Assembly (NCBI RefSeq): GCF_030463565.1
Contig: NC_134648.1
Location: 14,889,306-14,953,305 of the forward strand
DNA length: 64,000 nucleotides
Source: Pelecanus crispus
Taxonomy: Eukaryota > Chordata > Aves > Pelecaniformes > Pelecanidae
Reading direction: 5' to 3'
The notes under the pieces are model-generated. The model had not been told where the DNA came from, did no database searches, and worked only from the letters and a program-made list of their open reading frames with translations. The position numbers were made by a program, and so were the translations under genes. Below are positions 48,683 through 60,516 of this stretch, one piece after another; position 1 is the stretch's first letter, and each line of letters begins with the position of its first letter.

Positions 48683-48736
48683 TCCCCCTTTTTTTTTGGG
48701 GGGGTGGGGGGGGGTGGGGGGGGGGTGGGGGGGGGG
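48683..48736 (+). repeat. G-run tract (G7-T-G9-T-G10-T-G10) with C/T leader
   Basis: Four long G runs separated by single T bases (48698-48736), preceded by CCCCC and nine or more T. It meets the pattern for a very stable G-quadruplex with one-base loops. Exact run lengths may be sequencing-limited. Confidence 0.9.
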
Positions 48737-50086
48737 AAGTTGTATTTACATGTTCTGTTCCGGAGATTTGCTTACATAGACTGTCTTATTAGACCATCAT
48801 TACTTTGAATGCTAAAACCAAATTAATCTCCAAACATTTTAGAAGTCAAGATAATGATATATAATAGTTTATGGTAATCTTTGAATGCTTAATATTCCAG
48901 ATAATATTGTGGTTTTTATTCAAGAGGTACAATATTGTATGTATTTCCACATATTTTCTGTCAAAGCACAAGTATTCAGACATCTACAGCCTGATACCTC
49001 AAGTCAAAGGTTTCAGTTTTATTTAATTATGAACAAAACAAATAGCAAATATGTTAATACGATTTTCTTCTAAGTCCAAGCTTTTACAATACTGCCCATA
49101 AGAAAGCATTAAGTATGATAAATTTCTGAATACATTAAGGCCATAAGGGTTTCATACACATAACTGAATGAAATAATACATCCAAATAAAATAGTTGAGA
49201 TTATACTCAAGCATGAGCTGAAACACAGGGCAGACCCTTAAGAGGTATAACTCAGCACAATTTCTTTACTGGGTTGTTTTATGCCTGCTGACAATATAAT
49301 GTAATTTTAGCAATTTAACAGAATTTAACTGAATGTTAATTAACAAGGACCTGTCTTAAGGATTTAAGGTCAATAAAATGGGTATCTGAAAGATGTGGAA
49401 ATGAGAGAAGCTGACTGAATGATTCAGCTCACTTTTTTTTTCCCCTCTCCCTCCCAATAAATGACCTGACTTGGACTGATTTTGATCTTTTTCAGAATAT
49501 ATTTATGCATCTGATGCTCATGTGTTAAGTCAGACTTCTCTGAAAAAACAAACCAGCTCCCTAGTTAGATTTAATCTGTAGCACTAATATGAGCAGAGTC
49601 CATAAAATGCCTCTATTTCAATTCAAGACAGAAATTTCATTTAGCAAGTTAAGGACTGAATTACCATCAAAATATTAGTATATATTCTTAAGTTTAATGC
49701 TGTTTCAGTGAAGGTGTAGATTTTATAAAAAAACATGATTCAGCATAAAGTAAACTTCTTATAGAGAGATGCTACATATGAAGAAAGTCACCCATGTTCT
49801 GTTTAATCTTCAGTTTTGTTTATACCATAGGATGACAAATTGTACTCAAATAACCAGCTTTAAAAAAGCAAAATCTGGCAAAAATTTCACATTTGACAAA
49901 TTCCTGCATTTTTCTTGTCAAAAAATTAAACTACCCTGCTATTCTCCAAATAAACTCATGTAAAAAAATCAATACCATATATAATTACACAGTTCTCTAA
50001 TATCTTAAAGCCAGAATTTTGACAGCTATTTGTTGAACTTGATAGCCCATTATCTTTATTTTTATTAGGAAATAAGCATCCAAATT

Positions 50087-50380
50087 CATAGAACCATAGA
50101 ATCATAGAATCATAGAATCGTTTAGGTTGGAAAAGACCTTTAAGATCATCCAGTCCAACCATTAACCTACACTACCAAGTCCACACTAAACCAATCAAGG
50201 GTAGACTAGACTAAACCATGTCCCAAAGTGCCACATTTACCCGTTTTTTGAACACTTCCAGGGATGGTGACTCCACCACCGCTCTGGGCAGCCTGCTCCA
50301 ATGCTTGACCACCCTTTCTGTGAAGAAATTTTTCCTAATATCCAACCTAAACCTCCCCTGGCGCAGCTTGAGCCCATTTT
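50087..50380 (-). mobile_element. CR1 LINE 3' fragment, about 290 bp
   Basis: The 3' terminal repeat (ATAGAATC three times) is at the low end, followed by the conserved GTTTAGGTTGGAAAAGACC. Translation of the minus strand gives [20 protein letters not shown], close to the element at 20.2-21.0 kb, so both belong to related subfamilies. Extra sequence AATCAAGGGTAGACTAGAC (50194-50212) is absent from the other copy. Confidence 0.93.
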
Positions 50381-53123
50381 TCACAGTAACTTGAGGAAAA
50401 AAATCAGCCGAAGACATCCTCATTTACTTAAATGGGTAATTTGAGAATGACTTCTCATTTTTTTTTTAATTTATACATTATATATTGCATAAAAATTGTT
50501 TTAAAAAGTTATGCAATTCCATTAAAACTTTCCATAAAGCTAATATGAAGTGTTAGACTATTAATGTTATTTGAAAGAATATGCAGATTATACATGGCCT
50601 GACTACCGAAATCACATCAGCATCAATAGATTCTGCTTGTAAAACATTAAAAATCGTAGTCTATTGACAATTTCACCATGAGAGCTAGGGGATGATCAAA
50701 ATACATTTCAGCTGTAGAGGTGAACACCATTACATGCTTATCTGGAGATGCACATGTTGGTCTATTTCAGAAGAGTCCAAGTTTGTTCAGATGAGGAGGC
50801 TGATTGCTTAGACTTGAAAATATAGTAGTAGAAGCATCAGGATACAGTACCAGAAGCCAGCATGCTGCTGCTTCTCTTCATAAAAACAAAAATATGGGCA
50901 CCAGAAAAAACTTGAGACACAAGATAAAGATTTGTGTCCTTCTAGTTTCTAAAGAGTTAGTGTTTAATTAGGTTGATACAATGCTTCTGCTACTCACTAA
51001 TTGTTCCTCAAAGTTTGTTGCTGCTGAGCTACAGCTTGGATCATTGCACCGATATTTTCCTTCGCCAGAAATGGGAAATCTCATCTAACAATGGCATATC
51101 ATAGCAGCTCCATCTTTCTAGTACTATCACCCCACACTTTTTAAACTGACGTGCTATATCCACTAGAGACATCTTATCATACAAGAACAACTTTTTTCCA
51201 CTACTCCTTTACAGTTTTCTTTGCCATGTGTCTGTTTTTGACAAATTAAACTAGAAGATGTAATTTGTAGTAACTCGGTCTTTGCTGCCACATGATAAAG
51301 ATCAAAATGTTGTGACTTACCTTTGCAACTGACTGCTTTGCTTAATGTGGAATGCAACTGGATCTCTCCTTCCCACCCTTAGACATGACAAATACATTAA
51401 CACCACCTTACTGCAAGTATACTGACATCATGCATAGTGAATACACTTTCACAAGAAGCCTCTTTTTCTTGTGTTTTTTTTTCTTTTTTAAATTCCATTA
51501 GTAACTACGTCCTAGTATCCTTCGGTCACTTGTTTCCATTATGCCTGGTTGCCTATGAACCACTGCAGATCTCTCTAGGCCGTTAGCTAACACTGAAGAC
51601 ATATGAACATCTTAGCAGTTGACATCATAGCCTGCTTTTAAAGGATAGCACATTACACACAGATAAATATGAGGTCATCCAAGCAGCTCTCGTTGCAGCA
51701 CACGTTTCTACAGTTTACCAAAAAGAGCAGCCACAGTGTTTGCCACAATACAAACTTAGAAAGATAATACATAATGTTGGTGTTTCTCCAAACATTCATT
51801 CAAATTTGGTTAAGACTTCTGATTTCCCTAAGTGAACCACACTTGTATGGGTTTTCTGGAGGTCTAATATTCTTTTATTTGTTGGGGTTTTTTTGTTGAT
51901 TATGGCTGTAATAATGCCATTTCTTTATTCAAGCATCTGATGTAAAACTGATAACAAAGTTGAGGTACACACAGTTACTGCCTGCATCATCTTAACTGTC
52001 TTTATATTAATTTACAAATTAATTTCTCAAACTGTAATATTCAGAGAAAAAATGGTGAAAAGCATGGTATTCAGACATTAACTTCCTCATGGATATGAAT
52101 GAAAGAAAAGCAGCAAATGCAGTAACTTATTAACTCAGAGCTCCAACACAAGATATGTTGTCTGTTCCCAACTTTTTTTTTTTTTTTTTAATATATGCTC
52201 TACACTACACCAGTAGTCAGGTAGTAGAATATCATTGCCTGAACAAGGCATCAATTTACCCCTTCTTCAGTCATACCAAGAATTTCTACGCGAATGATCC
52301 CGGATTATGATTAGAAAGCCAAGCTATTTAAACCATGTAGCTGGTTTAAATTTCTTTTGTTTCCAATTTCAAAGGATACTTTGTTTAAAGAACTTGATTA
52401 CATCTAAGTCCATTATTAAAAATGAATCTCAAATAGAACAGATGCATTTTGGCCAAGATAAAGTTCAGTTCTCGAGAAAGCCGTCAACCATATCTGAGAC
52501 AATTTTGTCACAGAAATACACAAAAAGGAGAATCTAGAAAGCACTGATGTGTCTCATAATTTCCTGAAATCTTACCCTATGAAAGTTTCCAAGTTAGGCA
52601 CCATATTGTTAATCTCTTTCCCCATGTAAAAAGGGCAAGGATTACAGTCAGAGCACAATTACATACAATAATAATTAGATCTGATTATTATTACTTTGAT
52701 GAATACAGTATGGAAGGCTTGAAGAGAAACTTTAAAGAGGGCTTCCTAGAATTTGGTTAACTGTTCTGTGCTGATAAAAGAGAAAACACAAAATGGTTTT
52801 CTGAAGTGAAGAGCTGGGCAACTGCATCCAAAGTTATTAAACAGATGCAAAAGTTTTCCACATGGTGAGAAACTGATCAGAATCGCAGGACTGAATTAGG
52901 AAGCAATAATCAAATGTTTGTATTTGATGTGTCTGAAGAACAGAAGACAACAAAGGTACTTCGTGAGGTGAAAACCACAGCAGTCTTCAACAGAGCTGAT
53001 CCCTGTGCACACCAAGATTACAGGGCACACAATAGCCAGGGCTTTGACAAAATAAAAAAAAAAAAAAGGGCAGTGCAAACAGAAGGGAATGATTAAAACT
53101 TAGAAATATTCAAGTGGATGGGG

Positions 53124-53159
53124 TAAGATTTAGACATGTTCTAAGATTTAGACATGTTC
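53124..53159 (+). repeat. 18-bp perfect tandem duplication
   Basis: TAAGATTTAGACATGTTC occurs twice head to tail with no mismatch, suggesting a recent local duplication. Confidence 0.95.
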
Positions 53160-53710
53160 TGGATGTGTGGGCCAAAGGAGAGAAACAGGCCAAAGAAGAT
53201 ACCAAGATTACAGCCTTCAGTGAAGAGAATCACAGTTATATTCTCTGTTCTTTCTAGTTATCCTGTTTTGGAACAGAGAACAGACAATGAGAACTCAGTA
53301 TTTTGACATATTATAGCCCAATTTTCATTTAGAAGCTTACCAAATAGCAACTGAAGACATTTATTTGTATGTCAAGGCCACAGTATCAATAGCCACTGTT
53401 ACATAGGTGCAGGTATTCTATCGTATGGTACCTTAAGAATCAACCAAAATCGCTAAACTACCTATCTTACTTTTGTTAGTGAAACTGGAAGATGACAAAA
53501 AGATTACATTACCCTGAAATTAATTTCTTCATTCCAATTTAAATGAAACACTTTATATTTTTCTGTATTTATTTAAGGAACAGTAAATGCAAAGGTATTT
53601 CTTTATTCTAAAAATTATTCTGTCACAAGGAGAAATTTAGTTAACGCTCTTCTAACTTATGATAGATACTAAACTACTCAAGTTTTCTTTATACTGAAAT
53701 TGTTTGTGAT

Positions 53711-53760
53711 TAGATTCTAAACTCCTCAGGACAGGGGCCTGGAATATGCTAGGAAGAGTA
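53711..53760 (+). mobile_element. Possible ancient L2/MIR-type repeat relic
   Basis: The stretch around TTCTAAACTCCTCAGGACAG resembles the 3' region of ancient amniote L2/MIR elements (TGTAAGCTCCTTGAGGGCAG type). The match is short and from memory. Confidence 0.3.
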
Positions 53761-54121
53761 TTGTTAGGCAACAGAGATGCTACCAGAGAACAACTATATT
53801 CCCATTACATTTTGGAATGAATCATGTATACATTTCTTCAGGGTGTTTTTGCACAGACATACCACTGACATAATAGCTAATTAATTCATGATAAACGATC
53901 TAAAAACACATAACTAGTAAGGTGGTTAAGTATGCTGTTGCTACTAAGTTACGGAGGGTAGTAAAAATAGAGCTGGCTGAGAGGACGTGCACATTCACAG
54001 TCCTGAGTGCATAGGCAGGTGAAATTTAATGTAGATAACCATAATGTAAACATAGAAAAAAATCCTATCCTTACCTATAAAACTATCTCGTGTATGTAGA
54101 TGTTAATAGAGACTAATAATA

Positions 54122-54146
54122 TAATAATTATAGAATATAATTATTA
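54122..54146. repeat. AT-only inverted repeat, 11-bp arms
   Basis: TAATAATTATA, spacer GAA, then TATAATTATTA: perfect arms. It lies in a longer run of TAATTA/TAGAAT units extending to about 54178. Confidence 0.85.
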
Positions 54147-56372
54147 GAATTATTATAGAATAATTACTAGAATAATAGTTAATGCTATGAAAACAATGTT
54201 CAGCGCTTGTTAAATGTTCAACAGAACAACATTCAACAATGTTCAGTTTATCTGCTTACTCACTTCCCTAACAAAGCAAAACAAATAAATGACAGGAATT
54301 ATAAGGAAAGAACTGGATAATGACATGAAAACCATTATTTTGACTGCTTTTGTGCCTTGAATACTGTGTGTAACTCCTGGTCTCCTCCAAAAGCATATAG
54401 TAGTGCTCAAAAAATTAAAAGGAAAAAAAAAAGAGATTAATAGTAATATGTGAATAAAATCAAACAGACTAAAACTTCAGCTTGGAAAATACAAGACTGA
54501 GGAAAGACAGCAAATCATGAGTTGAAGAGGGAAGGTGACTAGAGAGCAACTGTTCATTGTTTCTTCCAAAATGAGAAGAATATCAACTAAGACAAATAGG
54601 AAACTTTAAAAAAACAAAACCACATTTCACACAATGCATAGCCAAGTTGCGCTGAGCTAGGACCTCTTCCTGTAGTACACTGCAGATGCCAAAAGCCTAC
54701 GTGGACTTAAAAAAAAAATGATTGGGCAAATTTGTGGAATAAAAATCTACTGAGAACTGTTAAAAATAAGACTGCTTCTGATTCAGAAAGTGCTAAAGCC
54801 ACAAATGGTTTCATTCAGGGTATTAGGGGATCATATGATGTCCTATCTCTGTACTCTTCCTTAGGCAGTTTCTAGTGTCCACTGCTACAGACACATAAAT
54901 ATGATGTTTTAATGATGAGTATACTATCTAATTATTTCTGGAATGCATTTATTTATAGCTGAATTCAAGGGATTTGAAAAATAAAGGATATGCATAATAG
55001 CAAGACACATCTCAGCCCTGAAAACATTTACATATACACTTGATTGTGGTCCAATTGATACCATTAACACACGACTAGAGGTAAGTGTAAGAATATAATC
55101 CCTGAAGGAACATCACGTTTTCTCTTTTGAAAACTTTTAAACACAGGTTCTGTACCATCATATTGGTACTAAGTGTACCAAGTCAGGACAGAATTTCTTT
55201 TTCTTTTTTGGGAAAGACTGTAGGATTATTTCTAAACAGAGGAAGGTGTAGAACAGGGTTAAAATTCCATCAATTTGATCTGCCTTTTGAAAAACAAATA
55301 ATTACTTATTTCCATCTTCTTCTGTACAGAAATTACTTTGTTTGTCCCTGCATATTGTATTTTCTGCCAGTAATAGGACGATTTCTGTATATTGTCAACT
55401 TTTAGGCCCCTATCCTCCAGCAGCACTTCCTGCTACACCACAGCTTCCTCAAAGCAACCGCTACTCAAGTGCTATGGCAAGCAATGGCACCAAGTAATTT
55501 CAAGAATTCCTTGTTTCAATAAGCAAGCAAAAAGTGCAATCACCGACTTACCTGATCTGATTTCTACACCGATTTAAGTAAAGCAGTATAATATTATACG
55601 GAAACATGGCTCAAAGGACACTTATTTTAAGGAACGATGTAAAGACGCAAGAGTTGTAATTTCAAAAGTGCTAAGCAGTTACTCTTCCAGAAACAAACCC
55701 ACAGGATGAATGAGCAAAAGCATTACTCAAAATCCCATTAGCTGCCTATTTTCACTTAGAGCAGTCTAAACGCTTTTAATAGTCTGGTCCAAACCGATTA
55801 TTTTGATCCATTCCAAAGGGATCAGCAAATAATCAAACCTGGCCGGGCAGTGCGGTCTAATCTGTAACTCAGTTAAGAAAGACTGGAAAAAGTGTGGTAA
55901 ATTACTCTAATCCATACTTACTTTTCAGGTGTTAAAGAAAAAGAAAGAGGGATAGTCCTTAAAGGGGAAATACTTCGATACTCTCTGCGTGCTTTAAAGC
56001 CCGTCCTAGCAACTTTTCCGCGGCATCTCGAAACAAACAGGCAAGTAAAAAAAAGGAAGTTAAAGCAGGTCAGCGCTTCTGGCCCTAAATCGCTCGCCCA
56101 GCTAGGTGCGTGTCCCTCCGCGGTGGCGAGGGCGCTGCGCGGCCGCCTGGGCTCGCCGGGGCCCGGCCCGAGGGGCGGCGCGGCGCGGCCCGGCCCGCTC
56201 CCCACAGGCTCCCCCGCGGGGCAGGCTGGCTGTCGCGCGGGATATACGTATACGTTTAAAAGATCTGTTTAATACACACGGAATACGGCCCGCGCGCTGC
56301 GGGATTCCTGCGCTGGCTGCGGCGGGAGCCGCTCCGGGAGAGGCCGGGACGCCGGGGACGCCGCCCCCCACA

Positions 56373-56387
56373 CCCCCCCCCCCCCCC
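56373..56387 (+). repeat. PDE3B: C15 homopolymer in PDE3B 5' flank
   Basis: Fifteen C in a row, G15 on the other strand. It is paired with a second C15 about 100 bp downstream. Confidence 0.9.
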
Positions 56388-56483
56388 TCCTCCCCGCCGC
56401 CACCTCGGGGCAGGCGGCCGCCGGGCACGCGGCGGCGGGAAGGAGCCGGCGGCTCGCGCCGGGCGTGGAGCGCGAGCGCGCCT

Positions 56484-56498
56484 CCCCCCCCCCCCCCC
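56484..56498 (+). repeat. PDE3B: Second C15 homopolymer in PDE3B 5' flank
   Basis: Fifteen C in a row, between GCGCGCCTC-type GC-rich sequence and a TACCGTGCGG stretch. Run lengths could vary between individuals. Confidence 0.9.
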
Positions 56499-56798
56499 GC
56501 TACCGTGCGGCCGTTAGCGCGTGGCAGCGAGCGCGCAACCGCTCCTGCGGCGCGTGCCGCCTCAGGGGCTTCCGCGCGCGCCGTGTGCAGCGGCGTGAGG
56601 GACGGCGGGCCGGGCCGGGCCGGGCCGGGCGGGGGGCTGTTCCTCGGCGGACTTCCCACCCCCGCCGGGGCTTCGCCAGCCGCCGCCGCTGCCGGTGAGC
56701 GCTGGGTGGCGACAGCGAGCGCCCGCCGCTGGATCCGCTCGGGGAAAGCGAGCGAGCGAGACTTTTACCTTTTCTCTCTTTTCCCGTCTTCGCCCACC

Positions 56799-56861
56799 AT
56801 GCTGCGGACGCCGCTGCCCGCCGAGGAGAAGCGGCGGCTCAGCTCGGCGCCTTTCTCCTGA
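56799..56861 (+). CDS. PDE3B upstream ORF 1 (20 codons)
   Basis: ATG in good context (CCCACCATGC, with A at -3) followed by 20 codons, MLRTPLPAEEKRRLSSAPFS, and TGA. It ends 87 bases before the main start. If it lies in the mature leader it is likely to reduce initiation at the main ATG. Whether it is in the transcript depends on the unknown start site. Confidence 0.4.
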   Translation: MLRTPLPAEEKRRLSSAPFS

Positions 56862-58082
<1,221 letters not shown>

Positions 58083-59896
58083 TAGAGGAATGGAGGAAAA
58101 CGTTAGTCCCTTAGCGGGTTTCTCAACTCGGTTCTGCAGAATCGATATAATCCTTTGTGTCTGTATAGAAGCTGAATCATAATAATGTATTTGCTGTAGG
58201 ACGGAAGGCTCGCTCGCTTTTCATACCATCTTAAATATTAAAAAGTAGTTCTTACCGATTAAAACAAAACCTCAAACCAAACGTCTTCAGCTATCAGCTA
58301 CCTTGTTATTTTGATTGTTTCTTTTCCAAAGCCCACCACCTCCTCCGCTTCTGGCAGACTTTACGGGAGAAAGAAACCACAGCTTTCTAGCTGCTCGGCA
58401 CTTCTGGTTCTTCCCGCTTTCTATCGACAAAATGATTGCCAAGTGCTAAAGAAATATCAGGGTTTGAGCTATATTATTTATCAAATGTTGGCGTTGTTTG
58501 AGTGGCAGCTGTCCTTCTGCCTTGCAAATTACTGTCTCTTGTTTCTCTCTCTCCCTCTCACCCTCTCTTCCTCGCTCTACAGAAGTTAACATTAGGTTTG
58601 GGTTGATGGGATTTAAGAAACTTCTTTTTACTAAGAGAGAGCTGTTCAGTAGAGTCTGGAGGGATGCCCGAAACGCTCAGTTTTCTTGAATGGAACTCTG
58701 TTGGTTTCTACCTCCCGGAAAACTTTTCAATGAGTCTTGTTTTTTGTAGCGCAAACCCCCGGGGTGGGTGGTGGGTTGTTTTTATTTGGGAACTTGCACG
58801 TGAACTGCAGGAACGTCGAGGTTTGTTGCTGGTGGAACTGGCCCGAGGCTGCTGCAAGCGGATTATCAGCCCGTTATAGGAGGGAGAATAAGGGGAGTTA
58901 ATTTAATAAACGTGCAAGTGAACAGTTTCTGGGAAGTGATTGTTGCTGCAGAATCCCCCATCTACTACTGTTGTGGCTGAAATTCGTGGATACTAAATGA
59001 AATTTTCTAATTTCGCTTTGACATATATTCAGTAATGCACTTGCGATGGGCTGTGAAGTAGCTCTCAGGAAATACGAGGTGAATCTGAAACGGTGGAGCA
59101 GTTTTCGAGCATTTCTTTCCCTGCATTTGCACAATAGAATAATACAGCGGTAATTTTTTTTTTGCATAAAAGGTTAAAATGCAAGTATGCTGTAACAGGC
59201 TTCAGAAATAACTCAATAAGTTTCAAATTATCTAATGCATACTATGAAAGAAACATTAAAATACTGCACTAGCAGTTAAGATATGTAGGGAATATTGTAT
59301 AATAATTTACTTTCTCTCTTCCCTTCTGGATAGTAAATGCTCTCTTTTTCTGTCACATTTGTCTGCAGTACAAAAACCTCAGAAAATGTGGTTTAATTAA
59401 CCTTTCTAGGTGATAGAAGATATTTGTTCTTATGCAAGTTACAAAATGCTTCCTTTGATATTCGGCTCACTTCCTAAAGGCATGTGCATATTTCAAGTTA
59501 AGGCATTTATTATTCTTTAATTAACATCGTAAATGTCAACCATAACTAAATACCTAGAATTTATTGGCAGTACTTAAATCATACGTGTTCATAATAAAAT
59601 GTAACTGTTTGGTAGACTTCCAGAATTTGATATCTTTGTTATCACTAGAACTGAACAGAAACAACAAAGACATCTGAAGTTCTTTATTCTCCTAACAGTC
59701 TATTATGCTATACAATAAATATTTGTAATTTATTAAGCACTCTTTAATGGGGTTCATACATATATGTTCTGTGCAGTATTTTATATGTGATTTTATGAGG
59801 ATAACGCAGTTTAAATCCTCTGATCTCCTGTCTGACTTGGAGAGAGATCAGACATTGCAGAGCTGATAAAACATCAATTGTTTGGGCGGCGGAGGC

Positions 59897-59915
59897 GGGG
59901 GGGGGGGGGGGGGGG
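59897..59915 (+). repeat. PDE3B: G19 homopolymer after GGCGGCGGAGGC
   Basis: Nineteen G in a row in PDE3B intron 1, preceded by GGCGGCGGAGGC in otherwise AT-rich sequence. The length is prone to sequencing error. Confidence 0.9.
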
Positions 59916-60320
59916 AAGTAAGCCTATAATGTGTGACTATTTGAATAAACACTACAAGGTGTTTATATTGCTTCCTTGAAACAGAAGAAATGTATGCACT
60001 TAATGCTTTTCAGAGAGGCTTTATTATGTGAATTTTCTTTAAGAACTGATTGCATGTTTTGCAGATCTTTATAAAATATTACAGTGATTCTTTTCCAATA
60101 TTAATATTTTAAAAGTGAGTTTAATGAGCATTGTTAGGAAGATCAGTGGAGTACAAGGAATGTGCTGCAGCTCCACCATGACAGGAATACTTTGATGAAT
60201 GAGAGCTAAGTTGCTATTGTGACTCTATTAGACGTATTTTGCATGATTGTTACTACGTAGGGGTTTGTATGAACCTCTGCAAGCAGGGGCACATTAAGAA
60301 CAAAAAAGGCAGATGTATCA

Positions 60321-60516
60321 AATCGTAGAATACTAGGTTGGAAGGGACATCAAGTATCATCTGGTCCAACCTTTCTCGACAAAAACCAAGACAAGATGGC
60401 CCAGCACCCTGTCCAGCTGAATCTTAAAAGTGTCCAATGTTGGGGAATCCACCATTTCCCTGGGGAGATTATTCCAATGGCTGATCGTTCTCATTGTGAA
60501 AAATTTTCCTCCTGTA
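60321..60516 (-). mobile_element. CR1 LINE 3' fragment, diverged
   Basis: AATCGTAGAATACTAGGTTG then GAAGGGACATCAAGTATCAT is the reverse-complement CR1 terminus. The body reaches the GTGAAAAATTTTCCTCCT segment. It is more diverged than the copies at 20 and 50 kb and is antisense to PDE3B. Confidence 0.85.

Larger units (their letters stand above)
44321..50086. other. Intergenic region, middle part
   Basis: AT-rich, without a supported gene. It contains a purine-only tract (44890-44939) and a G-run tract (48698-48736), listed separately. Nothing else is recognisable. Confidence 0.6.
50381..56080. other. Intergenic region upstream of PDE3B
   Basis: AT-rich, without a supported gene. Small features inside are an 18-bp tandem duplication (53124-53159), a possible ancient L2/MIR-like relic (53711-53760) and an AT inverted repeat (54122-54146). 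ORFs are 92 codons or shorter and unrecognised. Confidence 0.6.
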
